From the NCBI RefSeq assembly GCF_016734805.1, contig NZ_JAERQG010000002.1, positions 62,001 through 126,000 of the forward strand: a DNA stretch of 64,000 nt, read 5' to 3'. The DNA is from Marivirga atlantica. Lineage in GTDB: Bacteria > Bacteroidota > Bacteroidia > Cytophagales > Cyclobacteriaceae. The position numbers and the translations under genes are program-made. Below the pieces are notes generated by a model. It did no database searches. It saw only the letters and a list, made by a program, of their open reading frames with translations, and had not been told where the DNA came from. Shown piece after piece: positions 1-9,007 of the stretch (position 1 is its first letter; every line of letters begins with the position of its first letter).

Positions 1-1173
1 TAAAGATTCATTTTCTGGAAAAAGCTCTAAGATAACTTCATCTGTTTTTTTAATATCTTCAGGGTCACCTGATAAAGCAGCCCATCTGAAAGGACCTTTA
101 CCTTCGCAGAAAAGTGGTCTGATGTAAGCAGGAACAAAGCCCGGGAAATCAAAAGCATTTTTTAAACCCTTCTCTTGGGCTCTTGCTCTCAGGTTATTAC
201 CATAGTCAAAAGTAATGGCTCCATTCTTTTGTAATTGAAGCATCAGCTCAACATGTCTGTACATTGACTCATATGAAAGCTCTTCATATTTCTCCGGATT
301 GGCTTCTCTTAAGGTATTTGATTCTTCCAAAGAAATCTGGTGAGGAACATAACCAACCAGAGGGTCATGTGCTGAAGTTTGATCTGTTAATACATCAGGA
401 GTGATATTACGTTCAATTAAACGCTCAAGTAAATGCACTACGTTGCAATGAACACCTATGGAAACGCGCTCTTTATTAGCTTTCGCTTCAAGCGCTCTGT
501 CTATAGCATCATCAATATCATCCATGCTCTCATCTAAATAGCGTGTCTGAATTCTTTTATCGATTCGCCACTTTTCAACTTCAGCTACCAAGCAAACACC
601 ATCATTCATAGTAACAGCTAATGGTTGTGCACCGCCCATACCACCTAAGCCAGCGGTCACTGTTAATGTTCCTTTTAAAGAGCCATCAAAATCTTTATTG
701 GCAATTGCCGAGAAGGTTTCATATGTGCCTTGAACAATGCCTTGCGAGCCTATGTAAATCCAACTTCCGGCTGTCATTTGGCCATACATCATCAGCCCTT
801 TTTTCTCCAGTTCATCAAAGTGTTTCCAGTTAGCCCAATTAGGCACTAACTGTGAATTGGAGATGAGCACGCGCGGTGCATCTTTATGTGTAGGAAGTAT
901 TCCTACCGGCTTACCGGATTGAACTACTAGCGTTTCATCTTCTTCAATATCTTTTAAAGCTTTTATGATTAGATCTAAAGATTCTATATTTCGGGCAGCT
1001 TTACCTCTTCCGCCATAAACGATCAAGTCTTCAGGTCTTTCTGCTACTTCAGGATCGAGGTTATTAAGCAGCATACGTAATGCAGCTTCTTGCACCCATC
1101 CTTTGCAGTTTAATTGAGAACCAGTTGGAGTTTTATATTTTTTGAAGTCGTATGTTGGCTTTACAGTTTCCAC
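1..1173 (-). CDS. hutU: Urocanate hydratase, N-terminal part (runs off the window)
   Basis: Urocanase converts urocanate to 4-imidazolone-5-propanoate in histidine degradation and uses a tightly bound NAD+. The visible 391 residues carry family hallmarks: [13 protein letters not shown] near residue 20, [30 protein letters not shown], and the signature [17 protein letters not shown] with the conserved active-site cysteine. The family is usually about 550-680 residues, so the C-terminal part lies beyond base 1. The start is placed at a GTG (1173-1171): an in-frame TAA lies 24 bases upstream with no ATG between, and the family N-terminus begins at about this distance before the CKGW motif. No other hut gene is visible on this side. 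Confidence 0.93.
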   Translation of the reverse strand, partial: METVKPTYDFKKYKTPTGSQLNCKGWVQEAALRMLLNNLDPEVAERPEDLIVYGGRGKAARNIESLDLIIKALKDIEEDETLVVQSGKPVGILPTHKDAPRVLISNSQLVPNWANWKHFDELEKKGLMMYGQMTAGSWIYIGSQGIVQGTYETFSAIANKDFDGSLKGTLTVTAGLGGMGGAQPLAVTMNDGVCLVAEVEKWRIDKRIQTRYLDESMDDIDDAIDRALEAKANKERVSIGVHCNVVHLLERLIERNITPDVLTDQTSAHDPLVGYVPHQISLEESNTLREANPEKYEELSYESMYRHVELMLQLQKNGAITFDYGNNLRARAQEKGLKNAFDFPGFVPAYIRPLFCEGKGPFRWAALSGDPEDIKKTDEVILELFPENESL

Positions 1174-1270
1174 GATAATAATTGTTAGGGTGATAAATTA
1201 ACGTGAAATAGGCCTTTTTTAGCCTAAAAAGCAAACGATTGCCGCTTTGTAATAAATGGAGAAATATAAC

Positions 1271-1642
1271 TTAATCTGTTAGTTCGGATCGATTAATATC
1301 TAATTCAACAGCTGCGAAATCACATATGGCACCAATAGGAGGTTGGTTTTTTTTGATGGTAATATGAACAGATTCTGCCTCAGAAAATTCTTGAAAGACA
1401 CTTTTGACTACTTTATAAGCAAGGGTTTCTAAAAGCTTGAAAGGTTCTTTCATCACCTTCTCGGTTAACTGATAAAGCACTTCATAGTTAATGGTGCCTT
1501 CCAGTTCATCCTTAACGTGTTCGAAATTGGTAGAAACTGATAAGTCAACTGTATAATGGTTTCCAAGCTTATTTTCTTCAGTGTAATAGCCATGATAGCC
1601 ATAAAAGGCCATGCCTGAGAGCGTAACTTTACCTTTAGCCAT
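1271..1642 (-). CDS. folB: Dihydroneopterin aldolase
   Basis: Cleaves 7,8-dihydroneopterin to 6-hydroxymethyl-dihydropterin and glycolaldehyde in folate synthesis; cytosolic, normally a homo-octamer. At 123 residues it has the usual length. Catalytic residues are in the expected places: Glu22 in YTEEN, Tyr53 in INYEVL, and Lys98 in IKKNQPPI. The gene follows the DivIVA-domain gene with a 2-base gap, so the two are probably co-transcribed. The other folate gene here, folP, lies about 51 kb away, so the pathway is not clustered. Confidence 0.95.
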   Translation of the reverse strand: MAKGKVTLSGMAFYGYHGYYTEENKLGNHYTVDLSVSTNFEHVKDELEGTINYEVLYQLTEKVMKEPFKLLETLAYKVVKSVFQEFSEAESVHITIKKNQPPIGAICDFAAVELDINRSELTD

Positions 1643-1644
1643 TA

Positions 1645-2394
1645 TTATATTTCGTCAAAAAATGAGGTGTCTTCACCTGAGTCATCAGCATTTGATGTTT
1701 GCTTTTCTTTTTTCTGAGGTGCCGTATCCGGTTGCTTAACCTCAGGCATTTCAGCAGGTTCCAGTTCAAACTCTATTTTGTCACTTTCTATCTCTTCAGG
1801 CAATTCGAAATCAGCATTTTTTATTTTGTTGACAGCATTTCGAGCTCTTTTAAGGTGCATTTCTACATCTACATGCTTTACTCTATCTTCCACCTTTTTA
1901 ACTCTTTCTTGTAAGCCGTTACTCAAGTTTTTCAGCTCTTCAGAAATATTGTCTTTGAAACTTTCCAGTGTTTTTAAGCTTTCGGCCATCTCCTTAAGCT
2001 CTTCCTCCATTTCATGCATGATAGATTGCGCTCTCTTATTGGCTCCCTCAATAATATTGGTGGCTTTTTGATTCGCTTCCTGAATAAGCTTGTCAGCTTT
2101 AATTTGAGTTTCTTTTAAATGGAGTTCTGCGGTTTTATTGGCTTGATTGATAACATTAGCCCCGGTATCTTCAGCAGTTTTGAGTGTTTTATAAAGCGAA
2201 TTTTCAACCTGACGTAACTTTTCTACTTCTTTCTCCGCAGACTCAAGCTTGATTTTTAACTCCTTTTGTGTGTCCATGGCGCGTTCCCATTCTTGCGACA
2301 TAGAAGAAAGGAAAGCAGCTACTTCATCCTTATCATAACCTCTGAAGGCTTTCTCAAATTCTTTTTGTCTAATCTCTAAAGGAGTGATATTCAT
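1645..2394 (-). CDS. DivIVA-domain coiled-coil protein
   Basis: The first ~60 residues match the DivIVA/GpsB membrane-binding domain (ITPLEIRQKEFEKAFRGYDKDEVAAFL). They are followed by a long coiled coil (about residues 40-185, rich in Lys/Glu/Ala) and an acidic, Pro/Gln-rich tail ending DTSFFDEI. Family members assemble at curved membrane or division sites and recruit cell-envelope proteins; the partner here is unknown. The ATG at 2394 sits about 90 bases downstream of a TAnnTTTG promoter-like box. It is tightly linked to folB, an arrangement that probably reflects co-transcription rather than shared function. Confidence 0.85.
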   Translation of the reverse strand: MNITPLEIRQKEFEKAFRGYDKDEVAAFLSSMSQEWERAMDTQKELKIKLESAEKEVEKLRQVENSLYKTLKTAEDTGANVINQANKTAELHLKETQIKADKLIQEANQKATNIIEGANKRAQSIMHEMEEELKEMAESLKTLESFKDNISEELKNLSNGLQERVKKVEDRVKHVDVEMHLKRARNAVNKIKNADFELPEEIESDKIEFELEPAEMPEVKQPDTAPQKKEKQTSNADDSGEDTSFFDEI

Positions 2395-2481
2395 TTTAGT
2401 GCAATTTTCAAGCTTGTGACAGTTTAACGAAATAATAAGCTAATATTTCGTTTTTAGCAACCAAAGCGGCTTTTATAAAGA

Positions 2482-2489
2482 CAAATATA
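2482..2489 (-). promoter_or_regulatory. Promoter -7 box candidate for the divIVA-like/folB pair
   Basis: Read on the minus strand the bases are TATATTTG, a perfect match to the Bacteroidota sigma-ABfr -7 consensus TAnnTTTG. It lies in the gap between the WD40 gene and the DivIVA-domain gene, giving a leader of about 80-90 bases. I see no clear TTG element at -33, so this rests on one box. Confidence 0.4.
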
Positions 2490-2500
2490 AGGTGATATTG

Positions 2501-3418
2501 TTAATTTTCTGTTTGAATATTCCAAATTGAGGCAGTTCTGTCATCACTTACACTAACGAGCAAGTGATTATGATCAGTCCATAACAGCTTATTTACAGAG
2601 GTTCCGTGGCCGGCATGCCTTGCTTTGTCAATTACTTTAAGCAATTTAAAGCTCTTTGCATCCCACAATTTAATGCTTTTATCCATGCTGCAGGTGGCAA
2701 AAAATTCTCCTGAAGGGCTAAAGCTAATATTGTTAATGGCATACATATGTGCTACTATATCTTCTTCTAGATTATAATTAAGCGTATTCCATATTTTTAG
2801 ATGAGCGTCTCTTCCAGCACTTAATAAATAGGGCAGATGTGGATGAAATTTAGTAGTAAACACAGAATTGGTGTGTGCATCAAGCTTTTGCTTAAGTTTT
2901 GGTTTTCCGGATATGTCTAATATGTAAATGGTATTGTCACTTGTTCCTATGGCCAATTCATTCGAAGTTTTGTTGAAATCGAGCGATCTTAAACTTGCAT
3001 CACTAACTTTAAGCTTATTGATAAGCTGTAAACTTTGCTTATCGAGTATTACGAGTTGGCCATTTCCACAAGCACAGTATATTTGATTATCTACAATCTT
3101 AAGATCGAAAATATAGTTATCAGTAATTTTTGAAGAGTTTTTAGTCTCTTTAGTTAACAGGTCTAAAGCATGAACGCCTTCAAAGTTATGCCCTATATAA
3201 AGTTGTTGCGCTTGTTGATCAATTGCCAGCGCGTAAACAGAATTATGGACTTTGGCTACCATTTCTCCTAAGTCCGGCTGATCCAAATTCCACCTCACAA
3301 CTAAACCATCTCCACCAGAAGTATAAATCAAATTGCTTTGTTCTCCTTCAATAATGGTATACAGGCAATCTTTATGACCCGTTAGGCTTTGAATTTTTTC
3401 TACATTAATTTTAGGCAT
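2501..3418 (-). CDS. WD40-repeat beta-propeller protein
   Basis: 305 residues made almost wholly of WD40 repeats: recurring Gly-His near blade starts (LTGHKDCLY, LDAHTNSVF, RHAGHGTSVN) and Trp-Asn/Trp-Asp blade ends (VVRWNLDQ, LKIWNTL, IKLWDAKS, ASIWNIQTE). About seven blades fit the length, which would close one propeller. There is no signal peptide, so it is probably cytosolic. WD40 proteins are scaffolds for protein complexes; the specific function is unknown. Its ATG lies only 15 bases from the ATG of the divergent phosphopantetheinyl transferase gene, so each promoter must lie inside the other gene. Confidence 0.85.
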   Translation of the reverse strand: MPKINVEKIQSLTGHKDCLYTIIEGEQSNLIYTSGGDGLVVRWNLDQPDLGEMVAKVHNSVYALAIDQQAQQLYIGHNFEGVHALDLLTKETKNSSKITDNYIFDLKIVDNQIYCACGNGQLVILDKQSLQLINKLKVSDASLRSLDFNKTSNELAIGTSDNTIYILDISGKPKLKQKLDAHTNSVFTTKFHPHLPYLLSAGRDAHLKIWNTLNYNLEEDIVAHMYAINNISFSPSGEFFATCSMDKSIKLWDAKSFKLLKVIDKARHAGHGTSVNKLLWTDHNHLLVSVSDDRTASIWNIQTEN

Positions 3419-3433
3419 ATTGCAAAACTACAT

Positions 3434-4066
3434 ATGCCTTTATACAAAACAGTTACCATTAACGAAAATATTCATTTAGCTATATGGGAAATAGCTGAAA
3501 GTGAAGATGAATTTTTATCGCAGCTTTCATTGAGCGAAAAGGATTCATCTTTGTTGGCGGAAATTAGCCATGCAGAAAAGAGACTTGAATTTCTTGCTGG
3601 AAGAAAACTGATAAAGGAAGCTTTTGAAAGTTTTCAATTACCTGATAGCGCTGTCTTCAGGAATAAATATGGGAAGCCTGAATTAGCAGATAGTAATTAT
3701 GAAATATCTCTTTCACACACTGCACATTATGTAACCTTACTTATTGGGAATCAAATAAATGTTGGCATAGATATTGAAAAACCACAAGAGAAAATGAAGA
3801 TGATTGCGCAACGTCTATTCAATGAATACGAATTGCAGCTTTGTGGTACTGACCTGAAAAAGCTAAGTAAAATATGGTCAGCTAAGGAAGTGCTTTTTAA
3901 GCTTTACATGAAGGGTGGTATAGATTTTAAAGCTAACTTATTTATTGAAAGTGAAGACAGTCTGCAAAGTTGTGTTGGAAAAATTAAGAAAAATGACATT
4001 GAAATGAATTATCAACTGCGATTTCTTAATTTGGGTGAATACTTCATTTGTTACAACATAAATTAA
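3434..4066 (+). CDS. 4'-phosphopantetheinyl transferase superfamily protein
   Basis: Transfers the phosphopantetheine arm of CoA to a serine of a carrier protein (ACP or PCP). The family motifs are present: SHTAHYVT, VGIDIEKP (Mg-binding acidic residues) and KIWSAKEVLFK (the WxxKEA-type motif). At 210 residues it resembles the Sfp-like single-chain type rather than the short AcpS. I chose the ATG at 3434; a TTG at 3389 would extend it into the divergent WD40 gene with no family support. Its stop codon overlaps the next ATG (TAATG), implying translational coupling with the redoxin-like gene. Confidence 0.85.
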   Translation: MPLYKTVTINENIHLAIWEIAESEDEFLSQLSLSEKDSSLLAEISHAEKRLEFLAGRKLIKEAFESFQLPDSAVFRNKYGKPELADSNYEISLSHTAHYVTLLIGNQINVGIDIEKPQEKMKMIAQRLFNEYELQLCGTDLKKLSKIWSAKEVLFKLYMKGGIDFKANLFIESEDSLQSCVGKIKKNDIEMNYQLRFLNLGEYFICYNIN

Positions 4067-4653
4067 TGGTTATGAAAAAGTTTCTTCTAAGTATTTCATT
4101 ATTGGTAATTGTTGTATTCGCAAATGCACAAAGCATTGAGGGTGTAAGCTTAAAGAATGTAAACACAGGTAAGAATGAAGCTGCTTCGGCAATTATTGGT
4201 AGTTCAACAACCGTGATCATTTTTATAGATAATGAGTGTCCTTATGTTAATTCATATCAAGCCAGAATTAAAAAATTCAGTGCTGAGGCTTTAGCATCCG
4301 GATATAATATGATTTTTATCAATCCTCATGAAGAAAAGAAGCCTAATGAGAATTCACTAGCTCTAATGAAGAAGTTTATGTCTACTTCATTATGGAAGGG
4401 AACCCTTTATTCCGACTCAAAGCAGCAACTTGTTGAAGTTTTGGGTGCTACTAAACTGCCCGAAGTTTTTATAGTAAAAAGTAATGGTAACTCTCTTAAA
4501 ATTCTCTACAAAGGAGCTTTTGATGATAATCCACAAAATGCATCACAAGTTAAAACACAATATGCTACGGATGCTTTAAAGGCTATAGAGGAAAAATCTC
4601 AGCCTCAGAAATCACAAATGATGGCTATGGGCTGTAGAATTAAAAAATTCTAG
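4066..4653 (+). CDS. Secreted redoxin/thioredoxin-like protein with a single CPYVN cysteine
   Basis: An N-terminal signal peptide (MKKFLLSISLLVIVVFANAQ) predicts export. The mature part has a thioredoxin/AhpC-type fold signature: a beta strand leading into FIDNECPYVNSY, where the second Cys of CxxC is replaced, and a cis-Pro-like TKLPEVFIV. A further Cys near the C-terminus (MGCRIKKF) could be resolving. This resembles redoxin-domain proteins common in Bacteroidota; a peroxidase or thiol-reductase role is inference. Start at 4066 (overlapping the upstream stop) or 4072; the latter gives the cleaner MKK signal peptide. Confidence 0.72.
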   Translation: MVMKKFLLSISLLVIVVFANAQSIEGVSLKNVNTGKNEAASAIIGSSTTVIIFIDNECPYVNSYQARIKKFSAEALASGYNMIFINPHEEKKPNENSLALMKKFMSTSLWKGTLYSDSKQQLVEVLGATKLPEVFIVKSNGNSLKILYKGAFDDNPQNASQVKTQYATDALKAIEEKSQPQKSQMMAMGCRIKKF

Positions 4654-4655
4654 CA

Positions 4656-5525
4656 TTATAAGCCCAGGGCATCGAAGTCGATTCCACCTGAGAGGTGAAC
4701 CAGTAATTCTTTGATTTCTTCAGCTTTACCATGTTCGTCCAATTTCTCATAAGCCATAATCAAGTTGCGTAAAACGCGCTTAATAATATCTTCATTACTA
4801 CATGGTTGATAGTATATTTCTTTTGGCGTTAAGTTAAGATTTGCCAGGTAGTTATCGATATCCTTTTTTGAGAAAATAAGTCCTCTGTTGAATGCATTTA
4901 CATAAAACTGTAAGTCGTCTGTTTTATAGGTGATGATAAAGAGGTTAGGCAGATTTACGCCATAAATAGGCAATCCAAGTTTTTCGGCAATTAGAATATA
5001 TATTACAGAAAGAGATATTGGATTTCCTTTCTTACTCTCTAGTACAGATTTTATAAAAGAGTTATTGGGGGAGTGAAAGTTTTTGGTATTAGCTCTAAAC
5101 TTTAACTTTTGGAAAAGGGCATTATTGATAATCTTAACAATATCGTAAGGATGTAAATCTTCTGTTAGCTCAGTCCAGATGTTATAATAAATCTGTTCTA
5201 ATTCCTGATTTAGTTCGTCAAGTTCTGTATCAGGGTATTGATAGGTAGCAATAAGCCACATACCTTCCAGTAAATTATCAGCACCTTTTTCTTTCCATTG
5301 GGCTAAACGCTCCTTGAGCTGGTCAAATTGAAGCGTATGGATCATGTCTTCAATTTTACGCTGGATAACAGGATCGAAACTATTTTCCCATTGTTCCTCA
5401 AGAAAAGGAATTACTGACCCGCCTAAGGACATTATTTTTTCTTCAACATGGCGGCTTACTTCTGTATCCTCATCCTCTAAAAGAGATACTAAAGCTTTAA
5501 ACTCTTTCTCGTCCATCTGCTCCAT
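4656..5525 (-). CDS. SirB1/transglutaminase-like-2 family protein
   Basis: 289 residues. The central and C-terminal parts match the SirB1/YchA transglutaminase-like domain: KGNPISLSVIYILIAEKLGLPIYGVNLPNLFI, followed by a tetratricopeptide-like end (IIKRVLRNLIMAYEKLDEHGKAEEI). The N-terminal ~90 residues look like HEAT-type helices. No catalytic Cys-His-Asp triad is evident, which is common for this family, so an enzymatic role is doubtful. The ATG at 5525 is preferred over the TTG at 5528. It lies 6 bases after the carboxylase gene, probably in one transcript. Confidence 0.75.
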   Translation of the reverse strand: MEQMDEKEFKALVSLLEDEDTEVSRHVEEKIMSLGGSVIPFLEEQWENSFDPVIQRKIEDMIHTLQFDQLKERLAQWKEKGADNLLEGMWLIATYQYPDTELDELNQELEQIYYNIWTELTEDLHPYDIVKIINNALFQKLKFRANTKNFHSPNNSFIKSVLESKKGNPISLSVIYILIAEKLGLPIYGVNLPNLFIITYKTDDLQFYVNAFNRGLIFSKKDIDNYLANLNLTPKEIYYQPCSNEDIIKRVLRNLIMAYEKLDEHGKAEEIKELLVHLSGGIDFDALGL

Positions 5526-5531
5526 CAACTA

Positions 5532-7160
5532 TCAGGTTTGAATTACGCCAACATTAAATTTCCTTTCAATAGGAGCATGGTTAGCTGCTTCTATACCCAT
5601 AGAGATTACTTTTCTGGTTTCTAAAGGATCGATGATACCATCTGTCCATAACCTGGCTGCAGCATAATAAGGAGAAAGCTCTTCATTGTATTTGTCTTCA
5701 ATATCTTTGAGCATTTTCTTTTCTTCCTCTTCAGTTATTTCTTCTCCTTTTGCCTTTAAGGTAGCGACCTTTATTTGTAGAAGTGTTTTGGCTGCAGCAG
5801 AACCACTCATTACTGCTAATTGTGCCGAAGGCCAGGCGTATATCAATCGAGGATCATAGGCCTTACCGCACATAGCATAATTACCTGCTCCATATGAATT
5901 ACCCATAATGAAGGTGAACTTCGGTACAACAGAATTGGACATAGCATTTACCATTTTAGCACCATCTTTAATGATACCTCCATGTTCAGATTTGCTACCT
6001 ACCATAAAGCCACTTACATCATGCAAAAATACCAAAGGGATTTTGCGTTGATTACAGTTCATAATAAAACGGGCAGCTTTATCTGCCGAATCGGAGTAGA
6101 TTACTCCGCCCATTTGCATTTCACCTTTTTTGGTTTTTACAACCTGACGTTGATTAGCCACTATCCCTACTGCCCAGCCATCAATACGTGCAGTACCACA
6201 TATTAAAGATTTTCCGTAAAGCTCTTTGTATTCATCAAATTCAGAATTATCCACCAAACGGTGAATTATTTCTTTTGTATCATATGGCTTTACTCTATCA
6301 CTGGGTAGTATTCCATATATTTCTTTTTCATCAAGTTTTGGTTTTGCCGGTTCAGCTCTATCAAAACCTGCAGATTCAGGTGCTCCTATTTTATCAAATA
6401 TTTTTCTGATAGCATCTAAGCACTCTTCGTCAGTTTCATATTTATTATCCGTAACTCCGGATATTTCACAATGAGTAGTAGCACCACCAAGGGTTTCATT
6501 ATCTACTGACTCACCAATAGCAGCTTTTACAAGATAAGATCCTGCTAAAAATATAGATCCTGTTTTATTGACAATCATAGCTTCATCAGCCATGATAGGT
6601 AGATAAGCACCACCAGCAACGCAGCTACCCATTATGGCAGCAACCTGAATGATGCCCATTGATGACATTAGTGCGTTATTTCTGAACTGTCTTCCAAAGT
6701 GTTCTTTATCTGGAAATATTTCGTTTTGCATGGGAAGGAAAACACCTGCGCTGTCTACCAAATAGATGATAGGTAATTTGTTTTCCATTGCTACTTCCTG
6801 TGCACGAAGATTCTTTTTGGCCGTCATGGGAAACCAGGCTCCTGCTTTTACGGTAGCATCGTTTGCAACTACTACAACTTGTCTTCCTTGTACGTAGGTA
6901 ATTCCTGTAACTACACCTGCAGATGGGCAACCACCTACTTCCTCGTACATTCCTTCGGCAGTAAAAGCCCCAATTTCAAGAAATTCGGCATTATCATCTT
7001 TTAAATAATCGATTCTTTCTCTTGCCGTAAGCTTTCCTTTTTCATGGTGTTTGGCGATCTTCTTTTCGCCTCCACCTTTATAAACTTCTTTTAGTTTATA
7101 TTTTAGTTTATCTACTAATTGTTTGTTGGTGTCTTCGTTTTTATTGAATGCTATATCCAT
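5532..7160 (-). CDS. Acyl-CoA carboxylase beta (carboxyltransferase) subunit, methylcrotonyl-CoA-type
   Basis: Carboxyltransferase half of a biotin-dependent acyl-CoA carboxylase; moves CO2 from carboxybiotin to an acyl-CoA. 542 residues, the usual length, with both crotonase-fold halves. Motifs include SAGVFLPMQNEIFPDKEHFGR and MGSCVAGGAYLPIMADE, close to the methylcrotonyl-CoA carboxylase beta type (leucine degradation) rather than propionyl-CoA carboxylase. It also has the oxyanion-hole region HDVSGFMVG and GNSYGAGNYAMCG. No biotin-carrying alpha subunit is next to it, so the partner must be elsewhere and the substrate is inferred from motifs alone. Confidence 0.9.
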   Translation of the reverse strand: MDIAFNKNEDTNKQLVDKLKYKLKEVYKGGGEKKIAKHHEKGKLTARERIDYLKDDNAEFLEIGAFTAEGMYEEVGGCPSAGVVTGITYVQGRQVVVVANDATVKAGAWFPMTAKKNLRAQEVAMENKLPIIYLVDSAGVFLPMQNEIFPDKEHFGRQFRNNALMSSMGIIQVAAIMGSCVAGGAYLPIMADEAMIVNKTGSIFLAGSYLVKAAIGESVDNETLGGATTHCEISGVTDNKYETDEECLDAIRKIFDKIGAPESAGFDRAEPAKPKLDEKEIYGILPSDRVKPYDTKEIIHRLVDNSEFDEYKELYGKSLICGTARIDGWAVGIVANQRQVVKTKKGEMQMGGVIYSDSADKAARFIMNCNQRKIPLVFLHDVSGFMVGSKSEHGGIIKDGAKMVNAMSNSVVPKFTFIMGNSYGAGNYAMCGKAYDPRLIYAWPSAQLAVMSGSAAAKTLLQIKVATLKAKGEEITEEEEKKMLKDIEDKYNEELSPYYAAARLWTDGIIDPLETRKVISMGIEAANHAPIERKFNVGVIQT

Positions 7161-7188
7161 TGAATGGTTCTAATGTCTTTATAATCAA

Positions 7189-8124
7189 TTATTTCTTTTT
7201 CTTGTCTTTGTCCTTTCTGCCAAATAATGAAAAATGAACGTATCGCTTAGGCTGCTCGCGGAAATCAATGAGAAGCTTATCAAGGTCTTCCATTGTTTTA
7301 TTTAAATTATTGTAAAGTGAATCGCTGGAAAGTAGTTTATCAACTGTTCCTTCTCCATCGTTCATACTGGCTAAAACTTTGTTCATATTTTGAATGGTGC
7401 TGTCTAGGTTGTTTACCAGTTTTGACATTTCAATGTTGTTCACGGAATCAAGTATACCATTGGTTTTTGCCAGAGTAGCTTTTAACCCTTCTTTTTCGTT
7501 GGCAAGTGCAGATGATATTTTCTTAAAATCATCTAGCATTGATTTAATCTGAGCCTCTCTTTGAGAAATTCCTGCTATGGCATGTGTGGCTTCCTGAACA
7601 TCTGCTAAAATAGCATTGATACGCTGCTCATTCTGATCAATATTTTCTAAAATACCATTAAGGTGATGGCCTACTGAATCTAATGTTTTAAGTACTGGAT
7701 AGGCTTGTGCCTGAATTTGTGCAGTTAAGGATTGTTCCACATTGCCCTTCACTTGACTACCTTCTTTCAATACCTCAGATACCTTATTCCTTTGTATTAC
7801 AATTTTTTGGGAGCCAAGCAGGTCGGTTGATAACAGTGCTACTGTTTCAGTGCCCAGTGTAATATCTTCTCTTACCTCGAAGTAAACTTTAACCTTGTTA
7901 TTTTGCTCTTGCAAAATTTCTATTTCACTAACACGCCCTACAGAGAGGCCACTAAGTAAAACCGGATTGGATGTTGTTAAGCCATTTAGTTCATCATAAA
8001 TAGCATAATACTCATTGGTAGGATCGAAAAACTCTACACCTTTTAAATAATTGAAGCCTATATAAAAAATTACTAGCGAGGTGATGGCTAGTACGGCAAT
8101 TTTAATCTCTTTAGCTATCTTCAA
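7189..8124 (-). CDS. MCE/MlaD-family protein (lipid transport, membrane-anchored)
   Basis: An N-terminal transmembrane anchor (about residues 8-25) is followed by one MCE domain (about 37-115; VLLSGLSVGRVSEIEI is typical). After that comes a long helical/coiled region (about 140-290) and a basic tail (GRKDKDKKKK). MCE proteins form rings or tubes that move lipids across the periplasm. Start is TTG at 8124: an in-frame TAA lies two codons upstream and no downstream ATG would keep the TM anchor. It sits next to an amidase and lptD, so the block serves envelope construction. No Mla-type permease or ATPase is adjacent. Confidence 0.85.
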   Translation of the reverse strand: MKIAKEIKIAVLAITSLVIFYIGFNYLKGVEFFDPTNEYYAIYDELNGLTTSNPVLLSGLSVGRVSEIEILQEQNNKVKVYFEVREDITLGTETVALLSTDLLGSQKIVIQRNKVSEVLKEGSQVKGNVEQSLTAQIQAQAYPVLKTLDSVGHHLNGILENIDQNEQRINAILADVQEATHAIAGISQREAQIKSMLDDFKKISSALANEKEGLKATLAKTNGILDSVNNIEMSKLVNNLDSTIQNMNKVLASMNDGEGTVDKLLSSDSLYNNLNKTMEDLDKLLIDFREQPKRYVHFSLFGRKDKDKKKK

Positions 8125-8136
8125 AGTTTATGCATT

Positions 8137-8922
8137 TTAGTTCATTGATTCAATTTCAACCTTATAGTCACGGACTGCCCTAAAGATTCCTGAGGCGATA
8201 TAGGTTTGACCTAGATCATCATTTAGGTATCTTTCTTCGGAAGGGTTACTTAAAAAACCTGTTTCAACCAATACGCTTGGCATTGAGCTTTTGTAAAGTA
8301 CAACAAATCCTGCCTGTTTAACACCACGGCTATTCCGGCCTACTCTTTTCTTAAACTGGAACTCTATTTTTTCAGCAAGGTTTAAACTATTTGAAAGATA
8401 TGCATTTTGATACAAAGAAAATAATATATGCGAGGCAGGATCATTAGGATCGAAACCCTCATATTTCTCTGAGTAGTTCTCTTCCATTAAAATAACAGAG
8501 TTTTCCCTTTTTGCTACGTTGAGATTGGTTTCTGATTTATGGAGCCCCATCACCCAGGTTTCCGTTCCCTTCACTTTGTTACTATATTCAACCGCGTTGC
8601 AATGAATTGAAATAAAGAGGTCGGCACCATTTTTGTTTGCGATATTGGCACGTTCATCAAGTTCTATGAAGTTATCATCAGCTCTTGTATAAATTACTTC
8701 AACGTCTGGTAAATACTCTTTTATGATAGTACCTAATTCGGTAGCAATTTGTAAGGCCACATCTTTTTCTTTGGAGATAGCTCCAAAGGTTCCACCATCT
8801 TTACCACCGTGTCCTGCATCAATCACAATACGGTCAACTTTGTATGAAGGCTTATTGAGATTTGTGAAAGAACCAAGGATCAGCAAACCGGTCAGTAGCG
8901 AAAGTATGGTAATATTTTTCAC
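8137..8922 (-). CDS. N-acetylmuramoyl-L-alanine amidase (Amidase_3)
   Basis: Zn-dependent hydrolase cutting the bond between MurNAc and the stem peptide of peptidoglycan. Motifs: DRIVIDAGHGGKDGG (Zn-binding His), the SIHCNAVE segment (second Zn His), and VLVETGFLSNPSEE (catalytic Glu). I place the start at GTG 8922, because the next residues (KNITILSLLTGLLILGSF) make an ideal signal anchor directly before the catalytic domain. An ATG at 9036 would add 38 basic/aromatic residues and overlap the divergent lptD start. The catalytic domain ends within a few residues of the C-terminus, with no extra binding module. Confidence 0.88.
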   Translation of the reverse strand: MKNITILSLLTGLLILGSFTNLNKPSYKVDRIVIDAGHGGKDGGTFGAISKEKDVALQIATELGTIIKEYLPDVEVIYTRADDNFIELDERANIANKNGADLFISIHCNAVEYSNKVKGTETWVMGLHKSETNLNVAKRENSVILMEENYSEKYEGFDPNDPASHILFSLYQNAYLSNSLNLAEKIEFQFKKRVGRNSRGVKQAGFVVLYKSSMPSVLVETGFLSNPSEERYLNDDLGQTYIASGIFRAVRDYKVEIESMN

Positions 8923-9007
8923 AATCTTTCGGTTGTTAAATTTGAATAGTATAATTTTACACAAAGTTGTAAAAAATTCGACAAATCGGAAAAATCCAAG
9001 AGAGAAT

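Noticed and set aside
1201-1250. TAGGC...GCCTA hairpin downstream of folB as a terminator
   Set aside because: The stem is only five bases and no T-run follows on the minus strand.
8723-9007. Long upstream extension of the lptD reading frame
   Set aside because: It is antisense to the amidase coding region; the signal peptide begins only at TTG 9008.
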